Notes under the pieces: model-generated
The model's input: only the letters and a program-made list of their open reading frames with translations
Databases searched by the model: none
What the model was told of the DNA's origin: nothing
Origin: Onchocerca volvulus
Taxonomy: Eukaryota; Nematoda; Chromadorea; Rhabditida; Onchocercidae
DNA length: 64,000 nt
Direction: 5' to 3'
Assembly (NCBI GenBank): GCA_000499405.2
Contig: HG738137.1
Span: forward strand, 22,862,546 to 22,926,545
Position numbers and translations under genes: made by a program
In this document: piece after piece, positions 12,601-26,638 of the stretch
Position numbering within the stretch: position 1 is the first letter of the stretch
Layout: each line of letters opens with the position of its first letter

Positions 12601-15600
12601 TCGTGATATGAGTGGGATTATTCGGTTTTGCTCTGCAACAAATATTACTCAACAGCAACAAACAACTGGCACTAATTTACAAGTTCCAGAGCAAGATTTT
12701 GAGGATGTAGATGATTTGCTGCTGTATGGGGATTCCAAAAAATCAAGTATGTCTTCTTTACTATATGCTTCTGATTTATACTTTATTTTTCTAATGCAGT
12801 TTCATTCGAATTTGAAATTAAGTTATAAGAATAGTTAGATTTAGTTAAAATATTATCTAATTATATTATTTAATTAGTCGATTTCGGAAACTCTTTTTTG
12901 GAATCTATGTAAGACTTTTGAATGTACAGCCATGCCATTTCGAGGAATGCATGGCATTTGTGAATTTAGATTTCTCTTGTTTGCTGAAAATTAATGGTAA
13001 TATTTATTCTAGAAAAGGAAACGGTGTCTAAACGGAGAATCGTTGGAATGAAATTAACAGAACAAAATACTCATTTTGATACAGATGTGATCGATCCAAA
13101 TACAATTGTACCTTCACATTGGATTGCGGTAAATATTTCATTAACTGCATGATCTAAAAATGCTCTTGATATGGTGACTTTATATTTTTTTTGATTTATT
13201 TCAGTGATTTAAAAAATAATGTATCTTTACCTAAAGCTTCAAACTTAATCCTTGTTTAAGGATCTCTTTCATAATTTTGAAAGCAAATAAAATTTTTTAG
13301 TTTAATTCCTGCATGATTTAATCTTTCATTATATTTATTGTGAATGATTGGTTTTTAAAAATTGGCAGTTTCCCTGGAATGTTTATGTAATATTTTGTTG
13401 TTTTTAGATTGCGCGAGAAAATGGAAATATATACTTATACTCTGTACCAGAATTACATTTAGTTTACATGGTCAAGAAAATCAGTCATTTGCCAGATGTT
13501 GCAACAGATCAACCATATGTCGAAGATGAGCCAGCTATGGGAGAAGGTATTGATACATCCGGGACAATGACTGATACATTTGCTGCGAAACCGGAAGAAG
13601 TGATTATGGAACTGGTAAATTTTGATATTTGCTTTTAGATTTTTATTTGAGAATACTCGTTTTGTTGGCAGATGGCCATCTGTTATTGTTTCTCTTTTGT
13701 GAGATTTAATCACTTTAAACATAAGTCTGGGAGAAATGGATTTGAGACCAAAAATGCGTATTATCGAAGAGTTTTTGTAATATTGATCTATCGTCGAAGT
13801 TGACTTCCAGAAAAAGTTTAAAATTAATGAAGCTTATATGGGAATGAAATTAATTGGAATTTACAGCTTCTTGTTGGGATGGGAATGAACCAGGGACGTC
13901 CAGTGCTTTTTTTACTTATCGATGATACGGTTTCCATGTACGAAATGTTTCCTTACAACAACGGTATTCAAGGACATCTCGCTATACGGTATGCATTTGT
14001 TTTCCTTTTTCTTAATATTACTTTCTTTCTTTTGATTTTTATATTTAAAAATATGAAGTCGATATTCTCAAATTTTGATCTGATAATCTCTCATCAAATT
14101 ATTCTATCGCAATTTCATGATTTCTACTTCTTTGGGTGACATAAGAAAAAACAGTTAAAACTTTGATTTTTGAAGAAATGCTAATTTTGAAAATAATAAA
14201 AGTTTTTGGGGAATTTCAAACTAGTTATATTGACATATAAGGTTTAAAATTAATTCAAACGCGTCTGATTTAAAAAAAAAAAAAAATTAAAATTTCTTCA
14301 AAACTTAGCATTTCATTTCGCTATACGGTATGCATCCGCTTTCCTTTTTTTTTTTTTTTATACTTGCTTTCTCTTGATTTTTATATTTAAAAGTATGACC
14401 TCGATCATCTCAAATTTTGATCAGATAATCTCTGACCAAATTAATTTCAGATTTGCCTTTTCAAACTATAATGAACAGGTTATCCTTTTTCAAAAAAAAT
14501 AATGATATTTTTATTTTTTTATTTAGGTACAATAATAATGTTTTTGTGGAAAAAATTTGGTGCCGCATAAGAAAATACATAAATATATTTTATTATACAG
14601 GTCAAGAATTGAAGAGATTGAAAGATAGAGATGAATTTTTTAGTTTTCTTTTTTTTTAATTTTCTCCGAAAGAGTTAATTCTTACAATAGTTACAGATTC
14701 AAGCGACTTCCATACACAACTGTCACTAGGTCATGCCGTTTCCAAGGTTTGAATGGTAGGGCAGCAGTTGAATCAGTTCGAGATGCTATTAGACATAAAA
14801 CTGTTTTGCATTTCTTTGAGCGAATTGGGAATGTGGTAAGATTTTAGCATTTCTTAATTTTCTTTACAAAAAGAAAAAAAAAATACGAAATCTACTTAAA
14901 TAAGTTTGAAAAATCTTGATTTTTCTTATTCCTTTTTTAGCTAAATGGTGTCTTTATTTGCTCATCATATCCGTGTATTTTCTTCATCGAAACCGGTATA
15001 CCGCGCCTTCATCCTGTTAATCTTGATGGACCTATATTATCATTTACTATTTTCAATAATGCTGCTTGTCCAAATGGATTCATTTATTTGACTGAACGAG
15101 ATCGGCTAATGCGTGTGGCAAAGCTACCGGTAGATTTTTATAGATATGTTTCCAATATTTCCATTTTAATTAATTCAACATGTAAATAAAAACATTTGAT
15201 CCAAATGGAAAATAGTAAATCAGTTGAATGATACAGGTTTTTCTTTTTATTTTCATCAATCTTCTCTTGCTTTTTTTTCCTCGTTTTCCTTTCCAGTATT
15301 CGTCTACATTGAGCAAAACTTGAGAAAGCCAAAGTTTAGATTAATTAGACTCAATATTTCGCAAAAGGGAATTACTTATTTTAGAGCGATATGATACTTG
15401 ACGCAGCATATCCTGTTAAAAGGATAAGCGTTGGAGCCACTGTACATAATGTGATATATTTGCTGCATTCAAACACTTATGCTGTGCTAACAAGCGAAAA
15501 AAGGAATGTAACGAAGATGTGTGTGCTTATAAATGATGATAAAACGTTCGAGGAGCACGAGAAACCAGATACATTTGTGTATCCGCAGATGAATCAGTAC

Positions 15601-18600
15601 AAATTACAAGTAAATTTTTTATTTTTTATATTGCTTCTATGAACAACATTTAAAAAACTGGAATAAAATTCTGCATTAATATTCTGCTTCGTGAGATTTC
15701 CTAGTGTCCATGTTCTTAATTCTTTTTTTAGTGAAATTTTACAGATTGGACGAAATTCTTCTTGTTTCAATATTTTCTTTTTGTTTTTCTTTTTTTTTTT
15801 TTTTTATCTATTTTTCATGAGAATTATTCCTTTTCAATGATAAACATTATTTTGGTTTAGCTATATTCACCAGAGGATTGGAAGCCAGTACAAAATGTGG
15901 AGATGCTTTTTGAAGAATTTGAAGTAGTTACATGTAGTGACGAAGTTGTTTTGCGGTCCGAAAGTACTGTATCCGGTGTGCAGAACTATCTAGCTGTTGG
16001 TACTGCTTGTAATTATGGTGAAGAAGTTTTGGTACGAGGTCGAATCATCATTTCGGAAATTATAGAAGTAAAAATTTTGTTGAAAAAACCAATTTTAACA
16101 TTACCAGAATCAATTGGTTAATCAGTCTTTAAATAAACTTGTGTTATGATTGTACGACTTATGCGCCTGTGCATCAATTTCTTGAAAGAAGCTTATATTC
16201 CTCTTCCATTATGTCCTTTTTTTATTTGTCTGAAAAATGGAGTGAGATGAGCATATCATTCTATATTTTATTTTAGGTAGTTCCAGAACCAGGACAGCCA
16301 ACTAGTAAGCATCGAATAAAAACACTGTATGATAAGGAACAAAAAGGACCAATTACCAGTTTGTGTTCATGCAATGGTTATCTATTAACTGGCATGGGTC
16401 AGAAGGTATTTTATTGCTTTTTAATGACTAAATTTATTAATTCATTCGCTAAATCTCATTTTTTTACGTTTTAATGAGGAATAAAATAAGTTTGAAATGC
16501 GGATCTCATTTTTTAGCAAATTATAATTTATGTTCCACAATGCTAATTTTTTTGCTTTTACGCTTAACAAAAGGTCGAATACTCAGTTGAAAAACTGGAG
16601 TTTTTCTATAAATTAAGCCGATTAATGTAATTTAATGTGTCTCCTAAAATTACTCTTCTATCTTTTAGTCTTAATAATTTTTCAGGTTCGTCATTCTTCA
16701 AAACATTCAGAACATTTAATTGTGTGTTTGATAATAAAAAGAATTTTTGACCAAATTTAACTATTCGTTAAATTTTACCAATTAGAATTACAATCAAATA
16801 GAGTTTTTTAATGTATCACTGTTTCGGAATAGGTTCGAGAAAGACATTACGGAATTTAAAAGTATTTCTCATTACAAAATGTCTTTCCTTCTCATTACTT
16901 CTCTATGGTTCTTATCTCTTCATTACCTTTGGTTTTAGGTGTTTATTTGGTTATTCAAAGATAATAATTTGCAAGGTATATCTTTTCTGGATATGCATTT
17001 TTACATTCATCAGTTAATTGGTGTTCGGAATCTTGCGCTTGCATGCGATATGTATCGTTCGGTAGCTCTACTGCGGTATCAGGTGCTTACTTATATTTGA
17101 TTTATTCATTTCGGATCATCTTAATCATTGATTTCTGAATAGACAATCTTTTCAGTTAAATAGTGATAGAAGAAATACGTAAAAAGTTTTTCCTGAACTT
17201 ATTTTCAGGAAGAATATAAAGCGCTCTCGTTGGCTAGTCGTGATATGCGCTCTGATGTTCAGCCACCAATGGCCGCTCAGTTTATTATCGATAATAAACA
17301 AATGGGATTTGTGATGTCTGATGAAGCGGCCAATATAGCCATTTTTAATTATTTGCCTGAAACACTGGAATCATTAGGAGGCGAAAAATTAACATTACGA
17401 GCTGAGATTAATATTGGGACAGTTGTGAATTCATTCATTCGAGTGAAAGGTTATAATTAAATTGATAAACATAAACCAATGTTTGTTAAAAGTCATAGAA
17501 ATTTTCTTCAGATCATTTTAAACAGGGATAAGGATTCGAAATAATATGTGCTTTCTAAAATCACTGATTGTTTAATTTTTCTTATATTAAGATGTAAAAC
17601 TATCTTTGACGATTCAAATTTCACTAAAATTTAAAATTCTTATTGAATTTGATCAGGTATTCACTTGCTGTCTATATGTCACTCTAAATGTACTGTTTTA
17701 CTTCTACGCTACAATGAGATTTTTTTTGGGGAAATAGGAAAATGCTTGTAATTTAAAAGAACAGTGACATTTTTTAGGTCACATTTCAAGTGGCTTTGTC
17801 GAGAATGAATTATTTTCGTTGGAACGACAGAATGTTTTGTTTGCTTCATTAGATGGAAGTTTCGGATATTTACGTCCACTTACTGAAAAAGTTCGCTTTC
17901 TCCTTTTTTTTTTTTCATCCTTATTTTTGTCAGTTTTTTATTCCTAAAAAGCTGTATCAGTAAACTTGCATTAAAATATAATGTAAAACTGAAAAATCAC
18001 ATTTTAGTTTCTTTGTACCAAACACAGAAGTTTTGAATGCATGAATAGTTTAAGTTATTATGCAAAGCTAAATCTTGACTTTAGTGGTTAGTTGATTTAT
18101 ACATTTTGTTAGGTTTTTCGACGATTACACATGCTTCAACAGTTGATGTCATCGATGGTACTGCAGCCTGCCGGTTTAAATGCCAAAGGTGCAAGAGCAG
18201 CTCGACCACATAGGCCTAATCATTACCTTGTTAGTTTTTCTCTTTCTCGTGGTTTTATTTGATTTAATCCGATCGGAATTTTTTGGATGATGAGAACGTG
18301 ATAAATAAGAGGAGAAGAAATCATTCAATTAGCTGTTAAATTCCAATTTGCATTTTATTATTGCTTCATTACCAAAAGTTGGTTTTTTTTGTATTTATAT
18401 TGACTTGAGTATTCCGAAAAGAAAATATTGCCAGGAAAAGTGAAGTTGATATCAAAAGCTTAAGTGAAATTCTTTTAGAATACTCGAAATTTGGTAGATG
18501 GGGATATGGTGATGCAGTATTTACACCTTTCGCTATCAGAGAAGAACGATTTGGCACGGAAATTAGGGACGAGTCGTTATCATATTATAGATGATCTCAT

Positions 18601-18631
18601 TGAGATTTGCAGGGTTACCGCGCATTACTAA
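6631..18631 (+). CDS. cpsf-1: Cleavage and polyadenylation specificity factor subunit 1 (CPSF160)
   Basis: CPSF160 is the scaffold of the nuclear complex that recognises AAUAAA and carries out pre-mRNA cleavage and polyadenylation, working with WDR33 and CPSF30. I assembled 27 exons: 6631-6880, 7149-7359, 7680-7853, 8092-8203, 8636-8723, 8950-9062, 9225-9321, 10035-10297, 10416-10568, 11071-11153, 11584-11662, 11984-12103, 12190-12366, 12539-12746, 13013-13128, 13408-13614, 13867-13988, 14697-14835, 14941-15129, 15385-15609, 15861-16067, 16277-16405, 16939-17082, 17209-17449, 17778-17890, 18113-18229, 18479-18631. They total 4230 nt, in phase throughout, about 1409 residues, close to the roughly 1440-1450 of human and C. 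elegans. Recognisable stretches are the N-terminus ([20 protein letters not shown]), [20 protein letters not shown] in the first propeller, acidic DEDFELYG and [10 protein letters not shown] linkers, and the C-terminal CPSF_A end [10 protein letters not shown]...[14 protein letters not shown]. No key region is missing. Confidence 0.95.
9702..9723 (+). repeat. Poly-C tract (22 C) in cpsf-1 intron 7
   Basis: An uninterrupted run of 22 C lies in a T/C-rich context (TCCCCTTCCTT before, TCCCTCACC after) inside the intron 9322-10034. Such a run is conspicuous in this very AT-rich sequence and could form i-motif/G-quadruplex DNA. The exact length may be affected by sequencing error. Confidence 0.9.
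10649..10913. mobile_element. MITE-like inverted-repeat element in cpsf-1 intron 9
   Basis: Two 28-bp arms, 10687-10714 and 10855-10882, are perfect inverted copies (left arm starts GCGAATAAAACACATTGTCC). An outer 8-bp match (GAATATAG at 10649, CTATATTC at 10906) may mark wider ends. The 140-bp interior has no ORF. It sits wholly within the intron 10569-11070. Size, AT-richness and structure resemble a non-autonomous DNA transposon; the family is not identified and no clear target duplication was seen. Confidence 0.65.
13979..14443 (+). repeat. Direct duplication spanning the exon 17 splice donor of cpsf-1
   Basis: About 120 bp beginning at the end of exon 17 (TCGCTATACGGTATGCAT, from 13979) is repeated at 14319-14443. 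Both copies share the donor, a T-rich run, TTGATTTTTATATTTAAAA, and a CTCAAATTTTGATC block. The second copy is therefore a spare 5' splice site inside the intron, carrying the last few exon bases. Confidence 0.8.
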
Positions 18632-18759
18632 GTAATGCGTTAATTTATTTTAAATGATGACTTACATTGGTTTATCTAAAAAGTTTTGAATGGAATTTTT
18701 ATGTTCATTTAAAATTATTTGCATATGATGTACTTTATAATATTTGTTTTGAAATATAA

Positions 18760-18765
18760 AATAAA
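18760..18765 (+). promoter_or_regulatory. Possible poly(A) signal of cpsf-1
   Basis: An AATAAA hexamer lies 129 nt after the stop codon, a suitable distance for a nematode 3' UTR. Other AATAAA-like words occur by chance in this AT-rich DNA. Confidence 0.35.
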
Positions 18766-21700
18766 AAAGTGACATTCTTTGGATGTCTAAAAATTTTAAT
18801 CCGATTATTCATGATTATCCAGTATAATAAATAATGCATTAGCTTTGGATGTCTTGCTAATTTTAAAGTCATTAATGTAGTTTTAAATCATTCTAATCTG
18901 CGTGAAAGTTTGTTGATTGAGAATTTATGTCTTCCTCTTGAAAATTTTCGATTTATTCCCTATAATGAAAATCAGTTCCTAGCATTGAGTTTATTACTTT
19001 TGATAATTTGATGTATATAGTCATTTGCTTGCGTTTTGAGAAACAATGATGCATATTTTGAAATTTATTGATATTAGTGGACTTAAAAAAAAGATAAAGG
19101 GGATTTACATCCATCATTTATAAAATGCTCAATTGGGTCAATATTTCAATTTCTTTTTTTTCATAAAATCACAGGGCGAATTATTACATTTGGTAAAAAG
19201 AAATATCTTTTCAAAGGCATCGAAAAGGCACAAGTTCCAATTTTGCTCTTACTTTATTTTCATATTTTTGCTCTCATTTTTTTATCTATTAACCAAGATG
19301 AAAAATTTAATTTAAAACTCAAGAATTAATTGAAGTTTCAGTTTGATTTAAGCCAACGGTGAAAGCGCATGAAGTTTTAGTAATTTTAAACTGATATCTA
19401 TTCACTGAAATGCGAAGATTGTCGAAGTTACAGAATTTGTAGTCTTAACATTCACTGCGATAAGTTATGCAGTGAAATGAATGGATGGATTTTATTTTAC
19501 TAAATTTTTCTAGTGAATAAATGAAGTGAGATCATTTTCCATATATTTAAAATACACGATTTCCAAAAAATGATAATATTGGTGGATTAATTTTTGTTAT
19601 GTTAAGTAGGATTGATGTTTATTTGAAAATGGAAATTTCCAATTAATCACCATTTTCTGCAGAAGATGATGATTATTCATAATTTCGTCCATTTAATGTA
19701 AAAGAATGTTTTGAGTTTTACTTTCATTATTTTATATGATTCTCTTTTTTCGTAGTATTTTTTAAGCAACCATTATTTCACAGATTCATCGTCAGTTGCG
19801 ACTGATATTTTATCCTCTATCCTTTATTCTTGCTTATTAAATTTGTTCTAGGATTACAATTTACTTTTAATTATAATTCCGAAATATTCCTGCATTCTCA
19901 TTGCTTCTTTAATTAAAGGATTAAAATAATGGTAATCATAAAGGTTATTGAAACTACTTCATTCTTCATTTTTGCTGTCATTGAGATACTACTGAATGTT
20001 TAGCATAATCATTTTAGTCCTGATAAGATCTGCATTATCATATTTGATCAAATTTCAGTTATTACGTGGCACTTTCTTCTTGAAATCCCTAGATTTTCTT
20101 TCATCTGTCAAAGTTTTATCTATCAATATAAGAAACATGTCTAAAGCTATCACTTTCAAAATTATGTTATCAGGAAGGATGATATGATTTTTGCGATTAA
20201 AAATTACAAATATTTTCCTGGATATTTTCATATTTAAAAAATAAAGAAAGATATAAAACCAATTAATCAATGAATCACATTATATGATGATAATATGCTG
20301 CTGGTATGATCAATCTGATATGATCTATGAAACATATTTATCTCTGTTTAATTTATAAGAGCCAAATAAATTATTTGTTGATTTTATTTGATGGAATTAT
20401 TTCTTTATATATGTTTTCCATCTCTTTTCTTTTTCCTCATTTCTTCCAGTATTTTGAAAAAATTTTTTTTAATTTAAATATCATAAAATTTTGCTGATTT
20501 CATCTCTAACATCCTATTCCACTGATGTGATATCTGCTTGTGCAATTTCAAAACAAATAAACATAGTCATTCCGCTGCCTATCATGTTCAAATGTTATTG
20601 TTTTCATACTAATATTGATAAAAAATGATTGCTTTAAGCCTATTTTCCTTCTTGTTTACTTGGAATAGTTAACAGAAAGATGATGACGTATGTAGCACGA
20701 TGATTATCTTTTCAATCGGTTTGTCTTATTGAAAAATCTCTTGAGATTACACTAAACTTTTGACATATCTAGCTTATTTTTGCAATATATTATCATTTAC
20801 ATGAGGAATTGTTGCAAAAAAAAAATAAGAGACAATGATATTGGGATAAATACTACAATTATGATACTTTATGTTATTTTTTTGTTTTTTTTTCTTTTTT
20901 TCGGTCATTTTCGACTTCTCTTAGATTTTATGCCGTTGATTGCACAGGTATCTTACCTGAACAATTCAGCTCGAAGCTTAAATATGTGTTTTGAATTTAT
21001 CGTTGTATGTAGAAAAACAGATTGTAAAAAGTAAGGTTTATTAAAAGTGAAATCGTACCGCTTGATGATCTATCATAACAATCGTGATTATTCTGCTGAA
21101 TCTGTGATGAAATATTTCTTACCGATCAGGTAAATTAACATTAATTTAAAGTGCATTAATGAAGTGATGGTTAATTTCAAATTAAATTTTGATATAAGCC
21201 TATTATCAAATTCTTTTTCTTTTTTTCGTTCAACTGAATTGATTTCAAGGCAAAAAAATTTTTTTTTGCTTATAGAAGCATTGCTAAGGGATGCTGTTCC
21301 ACAATTCCAAGCCTATCTTTTTTGCTATTTCTCTTTTCTGGACATTTGTGACATTTTCAAATATTGCACAGAAAAAACTTTTACGAAGTAAAATTTGAGA
21401 AAGAGCTTCTTTAAAAAGTTTTTAACAATTGCAAATGCCAGTTATATATAGCTTTATATATTTTTTTCCTAACTAACGATATGTTTTTAAGAACTAATTC
21501 ACTTCAATGTCATTTTACATTTTTCCAAAAATATAGAGTAGTTTAAAATTATTATATTATTGATTTTGGGAATTAGTTTTAAAGCTTTCTAAGCTTCAAA
21601 TTATGCAGTTGTTATTATGTGATATTTGACATTTTGTATACTATCTACTTAGTAAATGTAGTTTAAATTTCAAAAGAGATTTGAAAAAAAAAAATTTCTA

Positions 21701-21830
21701 TTAAATGTTAGTCGTAGATCTCGTAAATTCTTGAATATTTATCCCAAGAAACAATTAAAAGACTTTTTAAATATTTTGACGAATAGTTTTAATAGTTTGT
21801 TATAAAACTAATTAAATGTTAGCAAATATC

Positions 21831-21852
21831 ATCCATCCATCCATCCATCCAT
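21831..21852 (+). repeat. (ATCC)n microsatellite
   Basis: Five and a half tandem copies of ATCC, read directly from the sequence, in the gene-poor region. Confidence 0.9.
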
Positions 21853-24169
21853 CTAATCGCTCAAAAGTGAAATGTATGCTTGAACAAATGACTCAATCGA
21901 AGCAATGCTACACAATCATCGGGTCAACCTTATCATATAGTCTATCATTTCATATTAACAACACTGAAATTATTTGCCCTGAAAATTTTTTCAGAATTCA
22001 TTTATTCTTTTCCACATCATTTTTTTCAACTTTTTCCTATTTTGAGAAATTTTAAAAAATATGTTTGATGAATTTGATCAGCAATTATGTAAACAAAATA
22101 GATGAATCAATTGAAATTTAAAAGTTACACAATAGCAATCAATTATCTCTTCAGTACATCGTAACCTATTACCTTGAACTGTTGATTGCTCAAATAAATA
22201 ATGGCTTTTTTCAGGGAAACTTTGAACTTGATAATCATTCGCAGTGCTTCTCACGGTGACTATTATTTGTCTTTTGCGTGTGTGATACCTGTTCAGAATA
22301 TCATTATCAACAGTATGATTCTTTGCAATACAAACTTCGGACTTTTTGCGAATCTCGTCAAAGGAGCAATTAAAAGTAATATATTTCTTTATAGGGGCAT
22401 TTGATTGCTAGTCCAATCGATTGAACATTCTATTTTATTTCAATGAAACGAAAAATAATGAATGAAAGGAGCTGACGAATTAGGTGAATTGCTGTTCAAT
22501 AATTAAATTTACTTTAATGCAGTTTGTTAAAGATCTTCTGATAATCAAACAACTACTGTTGATAAAAAAGATGGGATGAAAGTGAACAAGAAAAAAAAAT
22601 ATGAATGTATAAATTTTAGCATTTACTGTGATCGATGAATTGCAAATCATTAATCTCGCTTAAATATTATCTCTGGAAATTTTTAAGTAGAATTCTTTAA
22701 CGAATATATAAATCATTTTACGCACTGATATATTGAATATGAATCTGACTGATTGAACATTATCACAATGACATAATTTTCTTGACATTCTTCTTCTTTT
22801 GCCACTATAATTCAGTGAAAAATTCGAGAAAAAACACAAATCGGAAATTAAAACGATACTAAGAATGAAAGATGCATTACGAATTGTCCAATTAACAAAG
22901 CATTGAAATATTGTGGTTGGTGATTCCCCATTTTATTTCAAAATAAACTAAAGTACAAGCATGACAACAGCCTTCCACAAATTTATCTCCAATATAAACT
23001 AAATTGATTCATAATACACGTGAAATGGATGTGATTACATGTCATCCAAGTAAGAATATTTTTTTTCATTTTACAAAAAAAGGTTAAAGAAGGGCATTAA
23101 AGAACAGATGAATCCACCTCTGGAAAATATATTTTTAGCTTAATCACATATCGATTTTGATATTGAACAGTTGGTCTCTGTAAACGTTGAGTGATATATA
23201 AATTGTAATAAAGTCACTCCATCTACTACTCTGTGCATTCTTCAATCAGTCACTTTGTAACCATCATTAATTGCCTACTAATTATAGTTTTTGAGCTATT
23301 AAATGAATCTTTCATCAAAAGTGAAATAAAAGTCTTTCGAAATATTAATCTTTCGAAATTCCAAATAATTGCCGTTGAAATAATTTTTTCAATTTAATTA
23401 GTAAATTCTTAGTAGGTATGTTTTTTTTTTTTTGAACTCAAATTTACATTTCAATGTGATCTTTCCATTCAATCCTATTTGTTTTTCCTTTTCCTGAAAA
23501 TTGCACTAGTATTATTGTCATGTGATATAATTTATTTGCTTCAAATACGTAGATGATTGACTATAATTCAATCCAGCATAACAGGAAGGGGAAACAAGAC
23601 TCCATAAGATATAATAGAAATTAAGGAAAAATTGTGAAATGAAACCAGAAATTTCGATCAAATTAGTGAATAACCCGAATTGAAATAACATCACTGTTGA
23701 GTTAAAGAGTTTATTATTGAAATTTTGCTATGGAATTTGTTGCTGTAAAAAAATTTGTTTATATATTTCAAAGTCTTTTGGGTTTGTTAGCTTTCTAGAT
23801 TTTGTTTTTAATCATATGCTCACCCATCCACCAAAATTCAATATGCAGTCTTCAAGTATGATAATTGAGGGGCACAATTATTAATCGTATGCTTCTGGTC
23901 TAAACTATAAGACTTTCTTAGAAGAAAGAAGTCTTCATGGATTAAAGGATATTTTTCTTTTTCTATCACATCTCTCTTATATTGATCAAATGTTTTCTCT
24001 GTTTATCTGTCTTTAATTTTTCCTTTTTTTGTTCATTTACTGCCAAAAAATATTTGACTACGAAGAATATTGGAAAAATTCGACAGAGGTAATTATTGTA
24101 AATAAGGAATGTTAAAAGGTCAAGAAGCGCGAAAATATTTTCAAAAGGACCAACAAGCCGATAAACATG

Positions 24170-24551
24170 TTTGGCGCGAAAAGGATAAAAATGTTTACTT
24201 CCAAGACGTGAATTGTTGCATAATATGCACAGATGTTGAATCAGAAGCAGAGTAAATAAAGGAAAGATAAAGCTGGCATGTCTATAAAAGATATGAGGGA
24301 ATGATCAGTCATTCTGGTGATAGCCGAGAAATGCTATTTCTCAATCTACTTCTCTTTTGACTACGGGCTGAGAGAAGGGGATATTTCTATTACCCTTAAC
24401 GGAAAGATCGGTATCACTAAGCAATTGATCAGTTGGTCTCTCACATTCATTCAAGAAAGCAGTAAACATTCAATGTGCTGCTATCGTTTGAAATGTTTGC
24501 TTCCTTTCAGGTCTTATTCCCCATAAACATTGTTGATACTTCATGAATAAA
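24170..24551 (+). promoter_or_regulatory. Possible small transcription unit: E2F-like site, TATA box, poly(A) hexamer
   Basis: In order, a 12-bp E2F-type consensus TTTGGCGCGAAA (24170-24181), TATAAAAG (24283-24290), a start-like TCAGTC at about 24306, a less AT-rich body of about 230 bp, and AATAAA (24546-24551). The motifs are spaced as a short RNA polymerase II unit would be. The body holds only short ORFs, the longest under 70 codons. This could be a small noncoding RNA, an unrecognised short peptide gene or chance. Confidence 0.2.
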
Positions 24552-26608
24552 TTACGGTTGCTATCATTATTTTGTTTCTAGTCGAGTCCTAATTCACATC
24601 ATTTTCTCGTTATAGCATATCATTTCGTTTCAACTAACTGATATTTGAAAGTTTCATTTCAGTAGATCAAAGATCATGCTAACGTATTTTATGAGTAATG
24701 ATGTTGTTACTCTTTTCAAAAGTACTTCGTTTAATATTTAGTTGATATATGATTATAAAGTAACATTCGAAAGGTGATAATTTATTATTATTAAATGGTA
24801 CTCAGATATTTTTCTTAGTTGTTGATGCTAGGATAACAACACCAATGTACTGTAAAAACAATTTATTTCGACAACATCTAAGCAATGTCGAATTTTAATT
24901 TATAAAATTTCTTAGCTATTTCAAAATTTATTCATCGAAAGAACTATAAATTGCGAAAAGTAGATTAAATATTATCGGGTCTATTAGATTAGGAAATTTG
25001 GATAAAGCAAGATAAATGTGAACGATTAAGAAAGAAAAAAGACTATGAAGGAAAAAAAATTTTTCTAGCGTAGTAATTGATGTCAGTAAATTCAAAATTA
25101 TTGAAATCAAAAAATCATTGCTTAACAGGAATGATGTCAGCATATAGAATAATCCATGATCTGATTTTAAATTCATCGAGACAAATCATTTATGCCATGT
25201 TGTATCAATGTCATTTCATGCTTTGTGCTGAGAGAGAAAAGAAATCATTGAGAACTTTCGAAGATCATCTTTTTGTGATGAAAGACAAAATTAGTTTGTG
25301 CATCACTGAAAGAAGTCATCATATTTCTTAGCAAACTTGAAATGAAATTGATTGAATGAATTCCGAAATTATCATTGTTTTTGCTGTAAATGAAACTCTC
25401 TTCCACTACCATTGATCAATCTGTTGTTTGCATTTATTTCAAGAAGATTTTTGATTCTATTTTAAACCTAAAAATAAGTATGGTATTTTTTAATCAAATA
25501 GAAGAAAAGGAAACAGACGAAAATGAATTGATGCATGATATTAATCACTATGATAAAGTGTTTTTTCTTAATAGCATTATAAATGCATCACAATCTTTTT
25601 TTTTTTCTTTTTTTTCAATCTTATGGATGGCAGTAATTTTCATTAGAGTTTTATTTTGAATCTAAAAAACAGAAATATTTGCCAAATTTTACTTCAAACC
25701 ATAGAATAAGAAATATTTGTTTTCAATTAGAATTACTGTAATAATTTTTGGAAATTTTTCACCATTTATAGATGAAATACTTCATTCTAATATTTTATTA
25801 AATTGTTTAGCCATTGAGTGGTTTATCCTGGTATATTATTATTTCGTTTTTCTAGGAATAAAAAGAGAGTCAAGAAGAAAAGTCTGTGATAACGAAATTC
25901 GAAGTTATTACTAAATTTAATTCTTATCCAATAAACCAAAATTATGTAAACTTAGTTTACACAATAAAAGTTGAAGAAGAAATCACCGAAGAATGGAATA
26001 TATGCACAATGATAAGCTAATCTTTCTCTTCTCTATATTGAAATTCATACTGATATCTTATACTACTGTATACTTAGTAGAGGGATCACATTGGTACCAT
26101 AAAAATCCGTCGTGCCACAAAAATTTCTTTGACTAAGAAATTTTCTCATCTTGTCCTCTTCATTTCAATGGATTTAGACTTTTTTAAAACAGTAATAGTT
26201 ATGTTTATGAGTTAATGTAGATTTTATCTAAATTATTATAATTGACGTGAAAAGTAAATAATTTTTCACACGACTTTTTTCATTAGAATTCAAAATGGTG
26301 AAAATTTCAAACTTAAATTTTGATTAAATTTGATTTTTTCTCTTTTCATCCTGAGAATCCACAACTAACATACTCTCCGTTGCATCATTGTATCTGAAGA
26401 GTTTGAAATGTCATAAAGAAGGGATCTTAATTAATCCATCAAAATTCATTTATTTATCATTCTGTAAATGCTCCTGGGTGATTTCTCTTCCCGAAAATAT
26501 CTCACAAATTTTTATCTGAAGAATCACTCATTCTTTGTTTTAATCTTTGACTAACATTCGTATTACAAATATGGGCACTGTTCTTCCTTCTCTTTCTTCG
26601 TTTCTCTT

Positions 26609-26638
26609 TGATCTTTGATCTTTGATCTTTCATCTTTT
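26609..26638 (+). repeat. Heptanucleotide repeat (ATCTTTG)n
   Basis: Three to four tandem copies of a TTTGATC/ATCTTTG unit, the last degenerate (ATCTTTC). Confidence 0.85.

Larger units (their letters stand above)
18632..26599. other. Gene-poor AT-rich region
   Basis: About 8 kb without a supportable protein gene. ORFs are under 90 codons, often lack a proper ATG context, are rich in Phe/Ile/Asn/Lys from AT bias, and do not join through splice signals into anything recognisable. The stretch holds homopolymer A/T runs, an ATCC repeat and, around 24.1-24.6 kb, promoter-like motifs listed separately. No tRNA, rRNA or spliced-leader RNA gene was recognised. Confidence 0.5.

Noticed and set aside
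19524..19585. bantam/miR-80-like word TGAGATCATTTT with a downstream AAAATGAT
   Set aside because: Only about 8-10 base pairs form and the seed start is unpaired; likely chance in AT-rich DNA.
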